The translations under genes and the position numbers were made by a program. Below, piece after piece: positions 1 to 8,216 of a stretch of 64,000 nucleotides of DNA. Source of the DNA: Paraburkholderia sp. BCC1886. GTDB taxonomy: Bacteria; Pseudomonadota; Gammaproteobacteria; Burkholderiales; Burkholderiaceae. Location: assembly GCF_900996245.1 (NCBI RefSeq), contig NZ_CAAJGK010000118.1, forward strand, positions 1 through 64,000, in the 5' to 3' direction. How positions within the stretch are numbered: position 1 is the stretch's first letter; the number at the start of each line of letters is the position of its first letter. The notes under the pieces are model-generated. The model searched no databases. It was not told the DNA's origin and was given only the letters and a program-made list of their open reading frames with translations.

Positions 1-125
1 GATTCTGTCCGTCGCCGCCATCGTAGCCTCCGGCGCCGTGGGAATCGACGCCGGCTAAGCTTAAGCCGCCGAGAAGCGGACATTTGAATCTGGCTAGAAG
101 CGGACATTACAACCTAGCCGCTACA
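1..125. mobile_element. Possible right end of an IS21-like insertion sequence (partial)
   Basis: The 13-mer AGAAGCGGACATT occurs twice in direct orientation (72-84 and 96-108), 24 bases apart, and the stretch ends in CTACA at 121-125. Repeated short motifs inside an end that terminates in CA are typical of IS21-family ends. An open frame at 2-57 ends in a stop just before the repeats and could be the tail of the element's last gene, but I do not recognise its residues. The left part lies outside the window, so the call rests on the repeat architecture alone. Positions 126-434 hold no gene I can support. Confidence 0.3.
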
Positions 126-434
126 TTGTTATCGTTGATAATTTATGTTATGTCAACTTAACAGAACCGAGACAGTTCACCGCCTACGCAAATCAACCTT
201 CGTCATAGTGTTTAGGCGAACGACATGGTTGCAATGGAGTCCACACAGCAGGATCTCGCCCGTCGAGGTCACGCCGCGCGGTGGCCAGCAGCGCTGGCAG
301 TTCGGTACATCTAGCTTTAACCTCTCCGGGTTACGCTGAAGATCTATTCGCATCCTCGCAAATTCCGAACATCGCGATGCGGCGCAGCGGATCGGCCTCA
401 GGCGTCCACCCAATCGCCCGATACATCACACCAG

Positions 435-1136
435 TTAGGCGAGCGGACGCGGCGACTCGCTTGCGCGCGTGCCGTCGAGAAATTCCTCCGCGTCGACCTT
501 CGACGGATCTTCGATCAGTGCCTTGACCGGCGTGCCCGCCAACGAACGCTCGAGAATCTCGACCAGCGACACGGCGATTTGCGGCCCACTCCACTGGCCG
601 TCAGGCTGATACCACTTCCGGCTCCAGTTCATCGCGCCCATGATCATGAAGATAGCGAGCTTCGGATTGCACGGCACGATGCTGCCGTCCGCAATGCCTT
701 CACTGACCAACTCGCGAAGACCGTGCTCGAACTTGTCGCGGCGCTTGATGATCGCACGCATATGCGTGGGCTTCATCGCATTTTCTTCGAGCAGCACGAC
801 ATAGCTGCCGTCTTCGCCGAGCATCAGGTCCACGTAGCGTCTGAGCGTCATGACCAACTTCTGCAGGCCATTACCATTGCTTGCGCGCGCCTGCGTGAGA
901 ATTTCCACCGCGCTGTTCATCGCCGAATCGTGGCAGAAGTACAGCAGTTCTTCCTTGCTCGGTACGTAGGTGTAGAGCGCCGCCTTCGTGACGCCAAGTT
1001 TCTTGGCAATCTCGGCAAGAGAGGTTCCGTGATACCCACGCCGGTTGAACGACGCTGCTGCCTCACGCAGAAGCACGTCGCGCTTGCGATCGAATTGCTC
1101 GCTCGCGCCGAGCACCGCATTCTTCCAGGTGCTCAT
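435..1136 (-). CDS. TetR/AcrR-family transcriptional regulator
   Basis: Protein of 233 aa. The N-terminal helix-turn-helix spans about residues 18-62 and has the TetR signature: RGYHGTSLAEIAKKLGVTKA, then a YTYVPSKEELLY segment. The rest is a helical ligand-binding domain like those that sense acyl-CoA or aromatic ligands. The start at 1136 is chosen because GGAG lies about 8 bases upstream on the minus strand and the residues upstream of it are not TetR-like. The gene is divergent from an SDR and lies at the edge of the 0.4-21 kb catabolic cluster. It is the best candidate for the protein that binds the CTGACC-N4-GGTCAG palindromes at the cluster promoters, and a degenerate copy lies beside its own gene. 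Family call is firm; target and ligand are inferred. Confidence 0.9.
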   Translation of the reverse strand: MSTWKNAVLGASEQFDRKRDVLLREAAASFNRRGYHGTSLAEIAKKLGVTKAALYTYVPSKEELLYFCHDSAMNSAVEILTQARASNGNGLQKLVMTLRRYVDLMLGEDGSYVVLLEENAMKPTHMRAIIKRRDKFEHGLRELVSEGIADGSIVPCNPKLAIFMIMGAMNWSRKWYQPDGQWSGPQIAVSLVEILERSLAGTPVKALIEDPSKVDAEEFLDGTRASESPRPLA

Positions 1137-1278
1137 GGTGTTACTCCACTCGTCAAAGAAAATGCCTTCATACTTGCCGACGCCTTGCTGTAATGATCTG
1201 GTCGGACGAACCCGTCTCACCAGCCTAAATTCACTGGGCTGGCTTCGCCGGCCGATCGTATTGTCGATTGTGCGTGGC

Positions 1279-1297
1279 CCCCTGACCAGTGCGTTGG
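1279..1297 (-). promoter_or_regulatory. Degenerate CTGACC-N4-GGTCAG site between the TetR and SDR genes
   Basis: The segment CTGACC-agtg-CGTTGG (1282-1297) has one perfect half-site and one imperfect half-site of the palindrome found at four other promoters of the cluster. It lies in the divergent TetR/SDR intergenic region, where autoregulation would be expected. Another weak half-site (GTTGGTCTGT) follows near 1314. Confidence 0.4.
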
Positions 1298-1390
1298 AAT
1301 TCTAACCTATGAGTTGGTCTGTCACCCAGCAGGTCAATTTGCTACTACACTGAAATTTCCCTGACATTCCCGCACCAGGACGCCACGTTC

Positions 1391-2182
1391 ATGCCAGAAC
1401 CGATTTCCGTATCGAAGCTTGGTCCCATCATGGCCGTGGTCACCGGCGGCACCGCCGGAATCGGCCGCGCGTGTGCCCAGGCGTTGCTCGCAGCCGGCGC
1501 AACCGGGATGCTCCTGAATGGCCGCAATGCGGAGCGCGCTGAACTCGCTCGCGAGCAATTGCAGTCCGCGTACCCTCGCGCACAAATCATGACCTCTATA
1601 GGCGACGCCGCGCAACCGGTCGTTGCCGAACGCATCATGGCCGACGCAATCGCCGCGTTCGGACGGATCGATCTGCTGGTCAACTCGACGGGCGGCAACG
1701 ACCTGCCCAGACTGTTGCATCAGACACCGCTCGAAGCGATTCCCGGCATTCTGGAACGCTGCCTGTTCGCGCAACTGCTATGTAGTCGCGCGGCGCTCAC
1801 GCACATGCGCGAAGCAAAGCGCGGTGCAATCATCAACATCGCCTCCGACGCGGCCAAACTGCCCACACCCGGCGAAAGCCTGATCGGCGCGGCGATGGCC
1901 GGCATCGTCATGTTCACACGCGGGCTCGCCATCGAGGCGAAGCACGACGGTATCCGGGCCAACGTCGTGACGCCATCGCTCACAGGGGGCACCGAGCATT
2001 ATGAGAAGGTCATGGCCGACCCGTTCGCAGGCAAGCTATTCGGCAAGGCTGCGCAAATGGCCAAACTCGGACTGGTCGACAAGGACGAAATCGCCGAACT
2101 CGTGGTCTTCCTCGCGTCGCCCGCCGCCGCCAAAATCACGGGCCAGGCGATCAGTATCACAGGTGGCATCTCAGCCGTTTAG
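1391..2182 (+). CDS. SDR-fold protein lacking the catalytic Tyr and Lys
   Basis: Protein of 263 aa with a classical short-chain dehydrogenase fold. It has the TGGTAGIG cofactor motif at residues 18-25, an NSTGG segment in place of NNAG at 98-102, the active-site-type serine S152, and the C-terminal ITGGISAV. The YxxxK motif expected 13 residues after S152 reads IGAAM (I165 and M169), so both catalytic residues are replaced while the surrounding residues are kept. It may bind NAD(P) or an acyl-CoA without normal dehydrogenase chemistry, or catalyse something else. It is divergent from the TetR gene and convergent with the crotonase at 2233. The start at 1391 has only a weak AGGA upstream; Met14 is an alternative. 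Confidence 0.82.
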   Translation: MPEPISVSKLGPIMAVVTGGTAGIGRACAQALLAAGATGMLLNGRNAERAELAREQLQSAYPRAQIMTSIGDAAQPVVAERIMADAIAAFGRIDLLVNSTGGNDLPRLLHQTPLEAIPGILERCLFAQLLCSRAALTHMREAKRGAIINIASDAAKLPTPGESLIGAAMAGIVMFTRGLAIEAKHDGIRANVVTPSLTGGTEHYEKVMADPFAGKLFGKAAQMAKLGLVDKDEIAELVVFLASPAAAKITGQAISITGGISAV

Positions 2183-2232
2183 ACGTCGCCGAATCCCCTG
2201 CAGCTCACGCTTCCGGTGCCTCCGGTTCTCCA

Positions 2233-3018
2233 TCAGGAGCGAAACCGGGGTGCACGTCTGAAGCGAAACGCGTCGAGTCCTTCGGTAACGTCGTCTTCCA
2301 GCAAGCCAGCCGGCACGGTCATCTCTTCGAGCATCAACCCTGCCTGCAACGTGCTTTCCATTCCTTCGATCACGAGACGCTTCATTGTCGCGATTCCGCT
2401 GCGACTGCGCGTGGCGAGCGTGCCGCAATAGTCGAGCGCCGCTTCCCGTAGCCGTTCCGGTTCGACGACCTGATTGACGATGCCCCAGTCGAGCGCGGTC
2501 TGGGCATCGAGCCAGCGCGCGGAATAGAACATGTCCAGCGCGCGTCGCAAACCGATGAGGCGCGGCAGTCGCTGGCTCGCGCCGAAGCCCGGCAGCAACC
2601 CATATTGCGCATGCTGATCGCCAAAACGTGCGTCCGCCGCGGCGATCACCACGTCGCACGCAAGCATCAGTTCAAAGCCGCCCGCGAGCGCCAGCCCGTG
2701 ACACGCTGCGACGACAGGACGGCGGCAATGCGCGATCCGGTTCATGACGCGATGCGCCGTGCTGATGAACGCCTGCATCCCGGCGAGGTCGCGGCGCAAT
2801 TCGAGCACTTCCGCGAGGTCCGCGCCGGTGCAGAAGTTCTTGCCCTGCGCGCAGATCAGGATTGCGTGCACGCCTGAATCGGACGCGTCGAAATCATCGA
2901 GCGCGGCTTCAAGGCCAGCGAACACCGCCAGTGACAGGCAGTTGAATTTCTCCGGTCGTGCCAGTTCGATTACCCCCACGTCACCCTTTCGGCTCGCCAC
3001 GACACCCTTCGGCTCCAT
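2233..3018 (-). CDS. Enoyl-CoA hydratase/isomerase family (crotonase)
   Basis: Protein of 261 aa with both crotonase oxyanion-hole segments, GKNFCTGADL near residue 60 and GLALAGGFEL near residue 108. The first catalytic glutamate (GGFE, equivalent to Glu144 of rat crotonase) is present. The second, normally in a PE pair after FG, is replaced: the sequence reads FGDQHAQYG, with His at that place. The protein may therefore be an isomerase, a thioester hydrolase or a hydratase with altered chemistry. The start is supported by GGAGG about 7 bases upstream. A promoter (TTGACA/GATAAC) and a CTGACC-type operator lie upstream, which ties the gene to the cluster regulon although it stands alone on its strand. 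Confidence 0.88.
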   Translation of the reverse strand: MEPKGVVASRKGDVGVIELARPEKFNCLSLAVFAGLEAALDDFDASDSGVHAILICAQGKNFCTGADLAEVLELRRDLAGMQAFISTAHRVMNRIAHCRRPVVAACHGLALAGGFELMLACDVVIAAADARFGDQHAQYGLLPGFGASQRLPRLIGLRRALDMFYSARWLDAQTALDWGIVNQVVEPERLREAALDYCGTLATRSRSGIATMKRLVIEGMESTLQAGLMLEEMTVPAGLLEDDVTEGLDAFRFRRAPRFRS

Positions 3019-3090
3019 CGTTCCTCCACTGATAAGCGACCCGTGCCCTGCTCGCTTCGAACGCTGTGAAGCGGCGGTCCATGACCGGAG

Positions 3091-3118
3091 GTTATCGACC
3101 GGACACGGTGCATGTCAA
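3091..3118 (-). promoter_or_regulatory. Promoter of the crotonase gene at 2233-3018
   Basis: On the minus strand TTGACA (3113-3118) and GATAAC (3091-3096) are separated by 16 bases, about 75 bases upstream of the start codon. Confidence 0.55.
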
Positions 3119-3135
3119 CCGATGATAAATCGTTC

Positions 3136-3151
3136 CGACCGTTGGGTCAGT
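3136..3151. promoter_or_regulatory. Palindromic operator, copy 1 (CGACC-N4-GGTCAG)
   Basis: CCGACC-gttg-GGTCAG matches the 16-bp palindrome shared by four promoters of the cluster. It lies about 18 bases upstream of the -35 box of the minus-strand crotonase promoter. It is a likely binding site of the TetR protein encoded at 435-1136. Confidence 0.6.
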
Positions 3152-3303
3152 CTACGAAAAGCAGGGTTAGAACCCATTCATTTTCAGCTATCCGCGCATT
3201 CGGGTTTTCTCTGATTCCGCAGCAATCCGCCATTTCCGGTGTGCTCGCAAAGCCCCTGCCTGACGGGGATTTCTCACCATGATCAATCATTCCGATTCCA
3301 AAC

Positions 3304-3319
3304 TAACCGCTTGGTCAGT
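3304..3319. promoter_or_regulatory. Palindromic operator, copy 2 (CTAACC-N4-GGTCAG)
   Basis: TAACC-gctt-GGTCAGT ends three bases before the -35 box of the promoter for the transport and CoA-ligase operon. Same motif as at 3136, 19319 and 19400. Confidence 0.65.
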
Positions 3320-3322
3320 CTG

Positions 3323-3351
3323 TTGACACGCGGGTTAGCTGGCGTTAATCT
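3323..3351 (+). promoter_or_regulatory. Sigma70-type promoter of the importer/ligase operon
   Basis: TTGACA (3323-3328) and TAATCT (3346-3351) with a 17-base spacer. It lies about 145 bases upstream of the binding-protein start codon and directly follows operator copy 2. Confidence 0.7.
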
Positions 3352-3496
3352 GAAAATGAGTCTACGTCGTCGACAGGCGAAATATGCATTAGCGTTCTCC
3401 CGAACAGGGTCTCGTCGGGGAACCGCAGCTTTCGGGTGCCTGTCGTTGTCGTCGCAGGTTATCGCCGCAAAAAATCACAAGATCAGGAGACACACG

Positions 3497-4666
3497 ATGA
3501 CCGTTTCTTGCTTCTCACCGCTACGTGCTGCGCTGGCCGTCGTTGCCGGTGCGATGTGCATATGCAGCATGAGCGCCGCGGTAGCGGCCGATACGGTAAA
3601 GATTGGCTTTACCGGACCTTCGTCGGGCGCGATGTCGCTTCTGGGTCAAGGGGTACGTGACGGCGTCGAGGTCTACATCGATTATGTCAACCAGCAAGGC
3701 GGCGTGAATGGCCGCAAGCTCGAACTGGTCGCCGAGGACGATGGCTACGAGCCGATGCGCTCGCTCGCCGGCGCGAAGAAACTTTCCGAACAAGACCATA
3801 TCGTCGCGCTCGTCGCGCCGACCGGCACGCCCGGCACCGCTGCGATGCTGCCCTACGTGCAGGAACGCAAACTGCCGTTGATCGCGCCCTATGCGTTCAG
3901 CCACAAACTCACCACGCCGGTTCAGAAATACGTGTTCACGTCGTTGCCCGAAGTGCGTTTGCAGGCCGACCTGCTCGGCACCTACCTGGTGAAGACCCTG
4001 AAACACGACAAGATCGCGGTGATCTACCAGAACGATGACTTCGGGCAGGACGCGCTCGCAGGCTTCGACGCGCGGATGCAGAAGCTGAACGTCAAGGAAG
4101 CGAAGCTGCCCTTCGATCGCGGCACGACCAATTTCAGCGGCGTAGTCGCCCAGGCCAAGGAGTCCGGCGCCACCGACGTCGTGTTCTTCGGCATTCCCCG
4201 CGATGCCGCGCTGGTCATACGCGAGGCGAACAAGATGGGCTGGAAGCCGCAATTCAGCGGTCACAACGCGCTCGGCGATCCGCAGACCTTCCAGCTTGCC
4301 GGTCAGGCGCTCGTGAACGGCGCGATTGCCGTCGCGGTGATGGAACCGCTCGACTCGAAGAAGCCCGCCGTGCAGGATTTCATCGCACGGCAGAAGAAAT
4401 ACCTGCCTAAATCGCCGCCGACCACCTACAGCATGCACGGTTACACCGCCGCAATGATCTTCGTCGAAGCGCTCAAGCACGTGCAAGGCGAGCCAACGGG
4501 CGAGAAGGTCGCCACCGCGCTGGAACAGATGAAGAATTTCGACACGGGCCTGATGGCGCCGTTGACGTTCTCGCCGACCAATCACGCCGGCAGCAACGCG
4601 GTCGCTTTCATGCGTGCCGAGAACGGCAAATGGGTGATCAACACCGACTGGATGCAGGCCGAATGA
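3497..4666 (+). CDS. ABC transporter periplasmic substrate-binding protein, branched-chain amino acid type
   Basis: Protein of 389 aa. Residues 1-31 form a signal peptide (hydrophobic run ending AVAA before DTVKIG). The mature part is a LivJ-like type I periplasmic binding protein with GFTGPSSGAMSLLGQG at its start and the AVIYQNDDFGQDAL segment of the second lobe. The start is set at 3497 because AGGAGA lies 7 bases upstream and a signal peptide follows; an open frame extends further upstream but is not protein-like. It is the first gene of an eight-gene operon with the LivHMGF genes and a CoA ligase, so the ligand is probably the pathway substrate (a carboxylic acid) rather than an amino acid. 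The stop overlaps the next start (ATGA). Confidence 0.92.
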   Translation: MTVSCFSPLRAALAVVAGAMCICSMSAAVAADTVKIGFTGPSSGAMSLLGQGVRDGVEVYIDYVNQQGGVNGRKLELVAEDDGYEPMRSLAGAKKLSEQDHIVALVAPTGTPGTAAMLPYVQERKLPLIAPYAFSHKLTTPVQKYVFTSLPEVRLQADLLGTYLVKTLKHDKIAVIYQNDDFGQDALAGFDARMQKLNVKEAKLPFDRGTTNFSGVVAQAKESGATDVVFFGIPRDAALVIREANKMGWKPQFSGHNALGDPQTFQLAGQALVNGAIAVAVMEPLDSKKPAVQDFIARQKKYLPKSPPTTYSMHGYTAAMIFVEALKHVQGEPTGEKVATALEQMKNFDTGLMAPLTFSPTNHAGSNAVAFMRAENGKWVINTDWMQAE

Positions 4667-5478
4667 CCGCTGACAAACGGTCCACGCTGCGCGATGCGCT
4701 TTCGGCCGTCCACGATGGCATGAGCGTGGCGCTCGGCGGCATGACGCTGTACCGGCGGCCAGTCGCGGCGGCGCTCGGCATCGCGGCAGCAAAGCGCCGC
4801 AATCTGGAGCTGATCACGCTGACCGGCGGCATCGAAACCGATCTGTTGATCGGCGCAAACTGCGTGCGACGGTTGCGAAGCTGCTATACCGGACTCGAAG
4901 TCGTCGGCTTCGCGCCGCACTTCACGCGCGCGGTACAGAACGGCACGCTCGAACTCGTCGAGGAAACCGAATACACGCTCAGTTATGCACTGCAGGCAGC
5001 GGTGATGCGGGTGCCGTTCCTGCCGATGCGCGGCGCGATTGCGCGTACCGATATCCCGAAGGTCCGCGCCGACCTGAAGGCTTTCGACTGTCCTTTGACC
5101 GGCGAGTCGCTGTTCGCCGTGCCGGCGCTGCACGTCGACGTCGCGATTTTGCACGCGAGCGCAGCCGATCGCTATGGCAACTGCAATCTGCAAGGTCAGC
5201 TTGCGCTCGACCGGCATCTGCCGTCGGCCGCCGCCGTGACGATCGTCACGGCCGAGCGAATCGTCGAAACGGACGAGCTGTTGACGATGCAAGGTGGCAT
5301 CCAGGTGCCGGGTGTATTCGTGACGCACGTCATCGAAGCATCCGGCGGCAGCCTGCCGACGTCCTGCCTGCCCGAGCGCAGGCTCGATCTCGCCGCAGTG
5401 CTCGACTATGCCGACGCAGCGAACGACACGGCAGCGTGGCCGCGCTGGCTCGACCATGCCATGGGAGCGTTGGCATGA
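4663..5478 (+). CDS. CoA-transferase-fold protein, alpha subunit (GctA/IpdA-like)
   Basis: Protein of 271 aa of the class I CoA-transferase alpha family, with GGMTLYRRPVAA near residue 25 and the GGIETDLLIGA segment near residue 58. It starts at an ATGA overlap with the upstream gene and is overlapped in the same way by the beta-subunit gene, so the pair is translationally coupled. Family members include glutaconate CoA-transferase subunit A and IpdA, the alpha subunit of the CoA-dependent ring-opening hydrolase of steroid degradation. Because the partner lacks the transferase glutamate, an IpdAB-like hydrolase is the preferred reading. The substrate is not deducible. Confidence 0.85.
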   Translation: MTADKRSTLRDALSAVHDGMSVALGGMTLYRRPVAAALGIAAAKRRNLELITLTGGIETDLLIGANCVRRLRSCYTGLEVVGFAPHFTRAVQNGTLELVEETEYTLSYALQAAVMRVPFLPMRGAIARTDIPKVRADLKAFDCPLTGESLFAVPALHVDVAILHASAADRYGNCNLQGQLALDRHLPSAAAVTIVTAERIVETDELLTMQGGIQVPGVFVTHVIEASGGSLPTSCLPERRLDLAAVLDYADAANDTAAWPRWLDHAMGALA

Positions 5479-6353
5479 GCGCAACGTCGCTTTCCGACCT
5501 GCAGCGCCGTAAAGCCGACCAGATCGTCGTTTGCATGGCGCGACGGGTCGAGGACGGCGATTTTCTGGCCGAAGGTATCGGCACGTTCATGTCGACGTCC
5601 GCGTACATGCTCGCCAAGCACATGCACGCGCCGAGTTGCACGAGCCTCTGTCCCAACGGCAATACGCTGATGCAAGGCACGCGCGTGCTGACGCTCGGCC
5701 ACGACGAGTTCGACACGGTACCGCGCGCCTCGCTGTGGCTCGACTATCTGCAGATCAATCTGCACTACATGCCCGGTATTTTCCTGTCCGGCAAACGCTG
5801 GACCGAGTTCATGCGGCCCGCACAGATCGACGCTCGCGGTGCGACCAACAATGTGACGATTGGTCCGCATGCCGCGCCGCGTGTGCGTCTTCCTGGCTCT
5901 GCCGGTATTCCGGACGCGTCGACCGCCGCGCGATACTTCAACTACTATGCGCCGCGTCATACGCGCCAGGTGTTTGTCGACACACTCGATTTCATCAGCG
6001 GCGCAGGCAATGCTGACACCGACGGCGTGCCCGAGATGACGATCACCGTGGTGAGCGATCTCGGCGTACTGATCACGGGCGCATCGGGGCGCTTCGAGGT
6101 CGCGCAACTCCATGAAGGCGTGACTCGCGAAGACATCGAAGCGAATACAGGCTTCTCGCTTGGCTGGCGTGACGACGTGAGCACCAGTGCGCCACCGAGC
6201 GACACCGAATTGCATCTGCTCGACGAGGTGATCGATCCGCAAGGTCTGCGCTACCTCGAAATGCTGAGCGGCAGCGCCCGCAAAGAGCGCCTGCGCGAAC
6301 TCGCGAATTCGACTGCGGCGGCAGCCCACGCGAGCGGGCGGAAAACGCCATGA
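5475..6353 (+). CDS. CoA-transferase-fold protein, beta subunit, lacking the catalytic Glu (IpdB-like)
   Basis: Protein of 292 aa related to the beta subunits of class I CoA-transferases (GctB, CatJ, IpdB). In true transferases a glutamate in a segment such as YESG or MEAG follows a HAP motif and forms the CoA thioester. Here the segment after HMHAPSC reads TSLCPNG, with Pro at the Glu position. Loss of this Glu is a feature of the IpdAB hydrolases that open a ring in acyl-CoA substrates. The C-terminal part keeps the family pattern (VSDLGVLI, then EVAQLHEGVTREDIEANTGF). It overlaps the genes on both sides by ATGA, so the function is probably tied to the operon's CoA pathway. Confidence 0.83.
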   Translation: MSATSLSDLQRRKADQIVVCMARRVEDGDFLAEGIGTFMSTSAYMLAKHMHAPSCTSLCPNGNTLMQGTRVLTLGHDEFDTVPRASLWLDYLQINLHYMPGIFLSGKRWTEFMRPAQIDARGATNNVTIGPHAAPRVRLPGSAGIPDASTAARYFNYYAPRHTRQVFVDTLDFISGAGNADTDGVPEMTITVVSDLGVLITGASGRFEVAQLHEGVTREDIEANTGFSLGWRDDVSTSAPPSDTELHLLDEVIDPQGLRYLEMLSGSARKERLRELANSTAAAAHASGRKTP

Positions 6354-7222
6354 ACGCGGCGCTCATCATCGGCGGTCTCGCATCCGGCAGCCTCTATGCG
6401 CTGATCGGCATTGCGGTCGTACTGGTGCTGCAGTCCACCGACGTGCCCAATTTCGCGCAAGGCGAAATGGCGATGTTTTCCACTTTCGTCGCCTACACGA
6501 TGCTCAACACGTATTCACTGTCGTGGTGGATCGCTTTGCCCGCCGCAATCGTGTTCGCCATCCTGCAGGGGATCGTAGTGCAGCAACTGATCATCCGGCC
6601 TTTAATGGGTGCGCCGATTCTCAACGCCGTGATTGCCACGCTCGGGCTCAACATGGCGCTGCACAGCATCGCTGGGATGATCTGGGGCAACCTGACCAAC
6701 GTGTTCACGAGTCCGGTGGCCGATCTTCCGATGCTGCAGGTGTTCGGCGTCAACGTGTCGCCCGACAGCGCGTTGACGATTCTCGTATCGGTTGCGATGA
6801 TCGTCATCTTCACACTGATCCTGCGCCATACGCGCGCAGGGATCGCGTTGCGCGCGGCGAGCCAGAACCAGGCGGTCGCGAAACTGATGGGCATTTCGGT
6901 CAGCCGTTCGTTCGCGCTAGCATGGGCGATGGGCAGTGTCGCGGGGCTGGTCGCCGGCATCCTGGTCGCGCCTATCCTGTTCCTCGACGTCAACATGATG
7001 GCGCCGCTGCTCATCAAGGGTTTCGCGGGCGCCGTGCTGGGTGGGCTCACCAGTTTGCCCGGCGTGTTCGTCGGCGGGCTCGTGCTCGGCGTGATGGAGA
7101 ACCTGCTCGGCGCGTACGTGTCCGGATCGTTCGGCGACGCCCTCTCCTTCGTGCTGATCATCGTCGTGCTGCTGGTCGCGCCGGCCGGCATCTTCGGCCG
7201 CACCAAGTCGACCAAGCTGTGA
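6350..7222 (+). CDS. livH-like: ABC transporter permease, LivH family
   Basis: Integral membrane protein of 290 aa with about eight hydrophobic segments. It begins GGLASGSLYALIGIAVVLV, typical of LivH permeases, and contains the family's GFAGAVLGGLTSLPGVFVGG segment near residues 223-242. It starts within the stop of the CoA-transferase beta gene (ATGA). It should form the inner-membrane channel with the LivM protein encoded next. Its position in a catabolic operon argues for uptake of a pathway carboxylate rather than leucine. Confidence 0.92.
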   Translation: MNAALIIGGLASGSLYALIGIAVVLVLQSTDVPNFAQGEMAMFSTFVAYTMLNTYSLSWWIALPAAIVFAILQGIVVQQLIIRPLMGAPILNAVIATLGLNMALHSIAGMIWGNLTNVFTSPVADLPMLQVFGVNVSPDSALTILVSVAMIVIFTLILRHTRAGIALRAASQNQAVAKLMGISVSRSFALAWAMGSVAGLVAGILVAPILFLDVNMMAPLLIKGFAGAVLGGLTSLPGVFVGGLVLGVMENLLGAYVSGSFGDALSFVLIIVVLLVAPAGIFGRTKSTKL

Positions 7223-7232
7223 GGGCCGCGCT

Positions 7233-8216
7233 ATGTCAGTGATCAACCGGATCACCACTGGACGCGCTACGCAGCGCGTGCGTCTGAAGCAGAGTCGCGA
7301 TCAGTGGTTTCTCGCCGGTTTCGTCGTACTGTACGCGGGCATCGCGATCTTCAGCGGTGGCTACATCGTCTATTTGCTGAACCTGATCGGCATCTTCGCG
7401 CTGGTCGCGATCGGCCTCACGATCCTCTCGGGCTTCTCGGGCCAGTCGAGCCTGGGCCATGCGGGCTTCTTCGCGATCGGGGCCTATGCGTCGGCGATCA
7501 TCACGCAGCGGTACGGTGTGCCATTCTGGCTCGCGATCCCGCTGGCCGGCGCGATTGCAACCGTAATCGGCGCGTTGATCGCACTCCCCGCGCTGCGCCT
7601 GAAAGATCTCTATCTGGCGATCGCCACGCTCGGTTTCGGCATCGTCACGCAGAAGACGATTTTCGAATGGCGCTCCGTGACGGGCGGCGGCGGTGGCCTG
7701 CAGGTACCGGCGCCGGAATTCTTCGGCATCTCCGTGTCCGACGGCAGCCGCTTCGCGTGGCTGATCGCGATCACGCTGGCGGCAGGCACATGGGGCGCGT
7801 TCCGGCTCGCATCGGGCCGTACGGGCCGCGCACTCTCCATGCTGCGCGAGAATCCGACCGCCGCCGCCTGCATCGGCATTCGCGTCGCGCGCTACAAGGT
7901 GATCGCCTTCGCGCTCAGCGCGTTCTATACCGCCGTCGGCGGCGGCCTCTATGCCAACGTGCTGCGCTATCTGAACCCCGAAAGCTTTGACATCAACATG
8001 TCGATCATGTTTCTCGCGATGATCGTGATCGGCGGCATGGGCAGCGTGCGCGGTGCCCTGCTCGGCGCGGCGTTCTACGTCGTCGTGCCGGAAGCGTTTC
8101 GCGGCTTCAAGGACGCACCGGGGCTCGTGTTCGGCGTATCGTTGATGCTCGTCGTGATCCTCCTGCCCGGCGGGCTGAACAGCCTGCTCGGCAAGCGCGC
8201 AAGGGGACGGACATGA
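7233..8216 (+). CDS. livM-like: ABC transporter permease, LivM family
   Basis: Membrane protein of 327 aa with many hydrophobic segments and the LivM hallmark SGFSGQSSLGHAGFFAIGAY near residues 64-83. The conserved cytoplasmic loop GRALSMLRENPTAAACIGI is near residue 200. It begins 10 bases after the livH-like stop and overlaps the ATPase gene start by four bases. It forms the permease heterodimer with the LivH protein. Confidence 0.92.
   Translation: MSVINRITTGRATQRVRLKQSRDQWFLAGFVVLYAGIAIFSGGYIVYLLNLIGIFALVAIGLTILSGFSGQSSLGHAGFFAIGAYASAIITQRYGVPFWLAIPLAGAIATVIGALIALPALRLKDLYLAIATLGFGIVTQKTIFEWRSVTGGGGGLQVPAPEFFGISVSDGSRFAWLIAITLAAGTWGAFRLASGRTGRALSMLRENPTAAACIGIRVARYKVIAFALSAFYTAVGGGLYANVLRYLNPESFDINMSIMFLAMIVIGGMGSVRGALLGAAFYVVVPEAFRGFKDAPGLVFGVSLMLVVILLPGGLNSLLGKRARGRT

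Noticed and set aside
3521..4792. Long minus-strand frame of 423 codons
   Set aside because: It is the mirror of the binding-protein gene in high-GC DNA; it is rich in Arg, His and Gly and has no family features.
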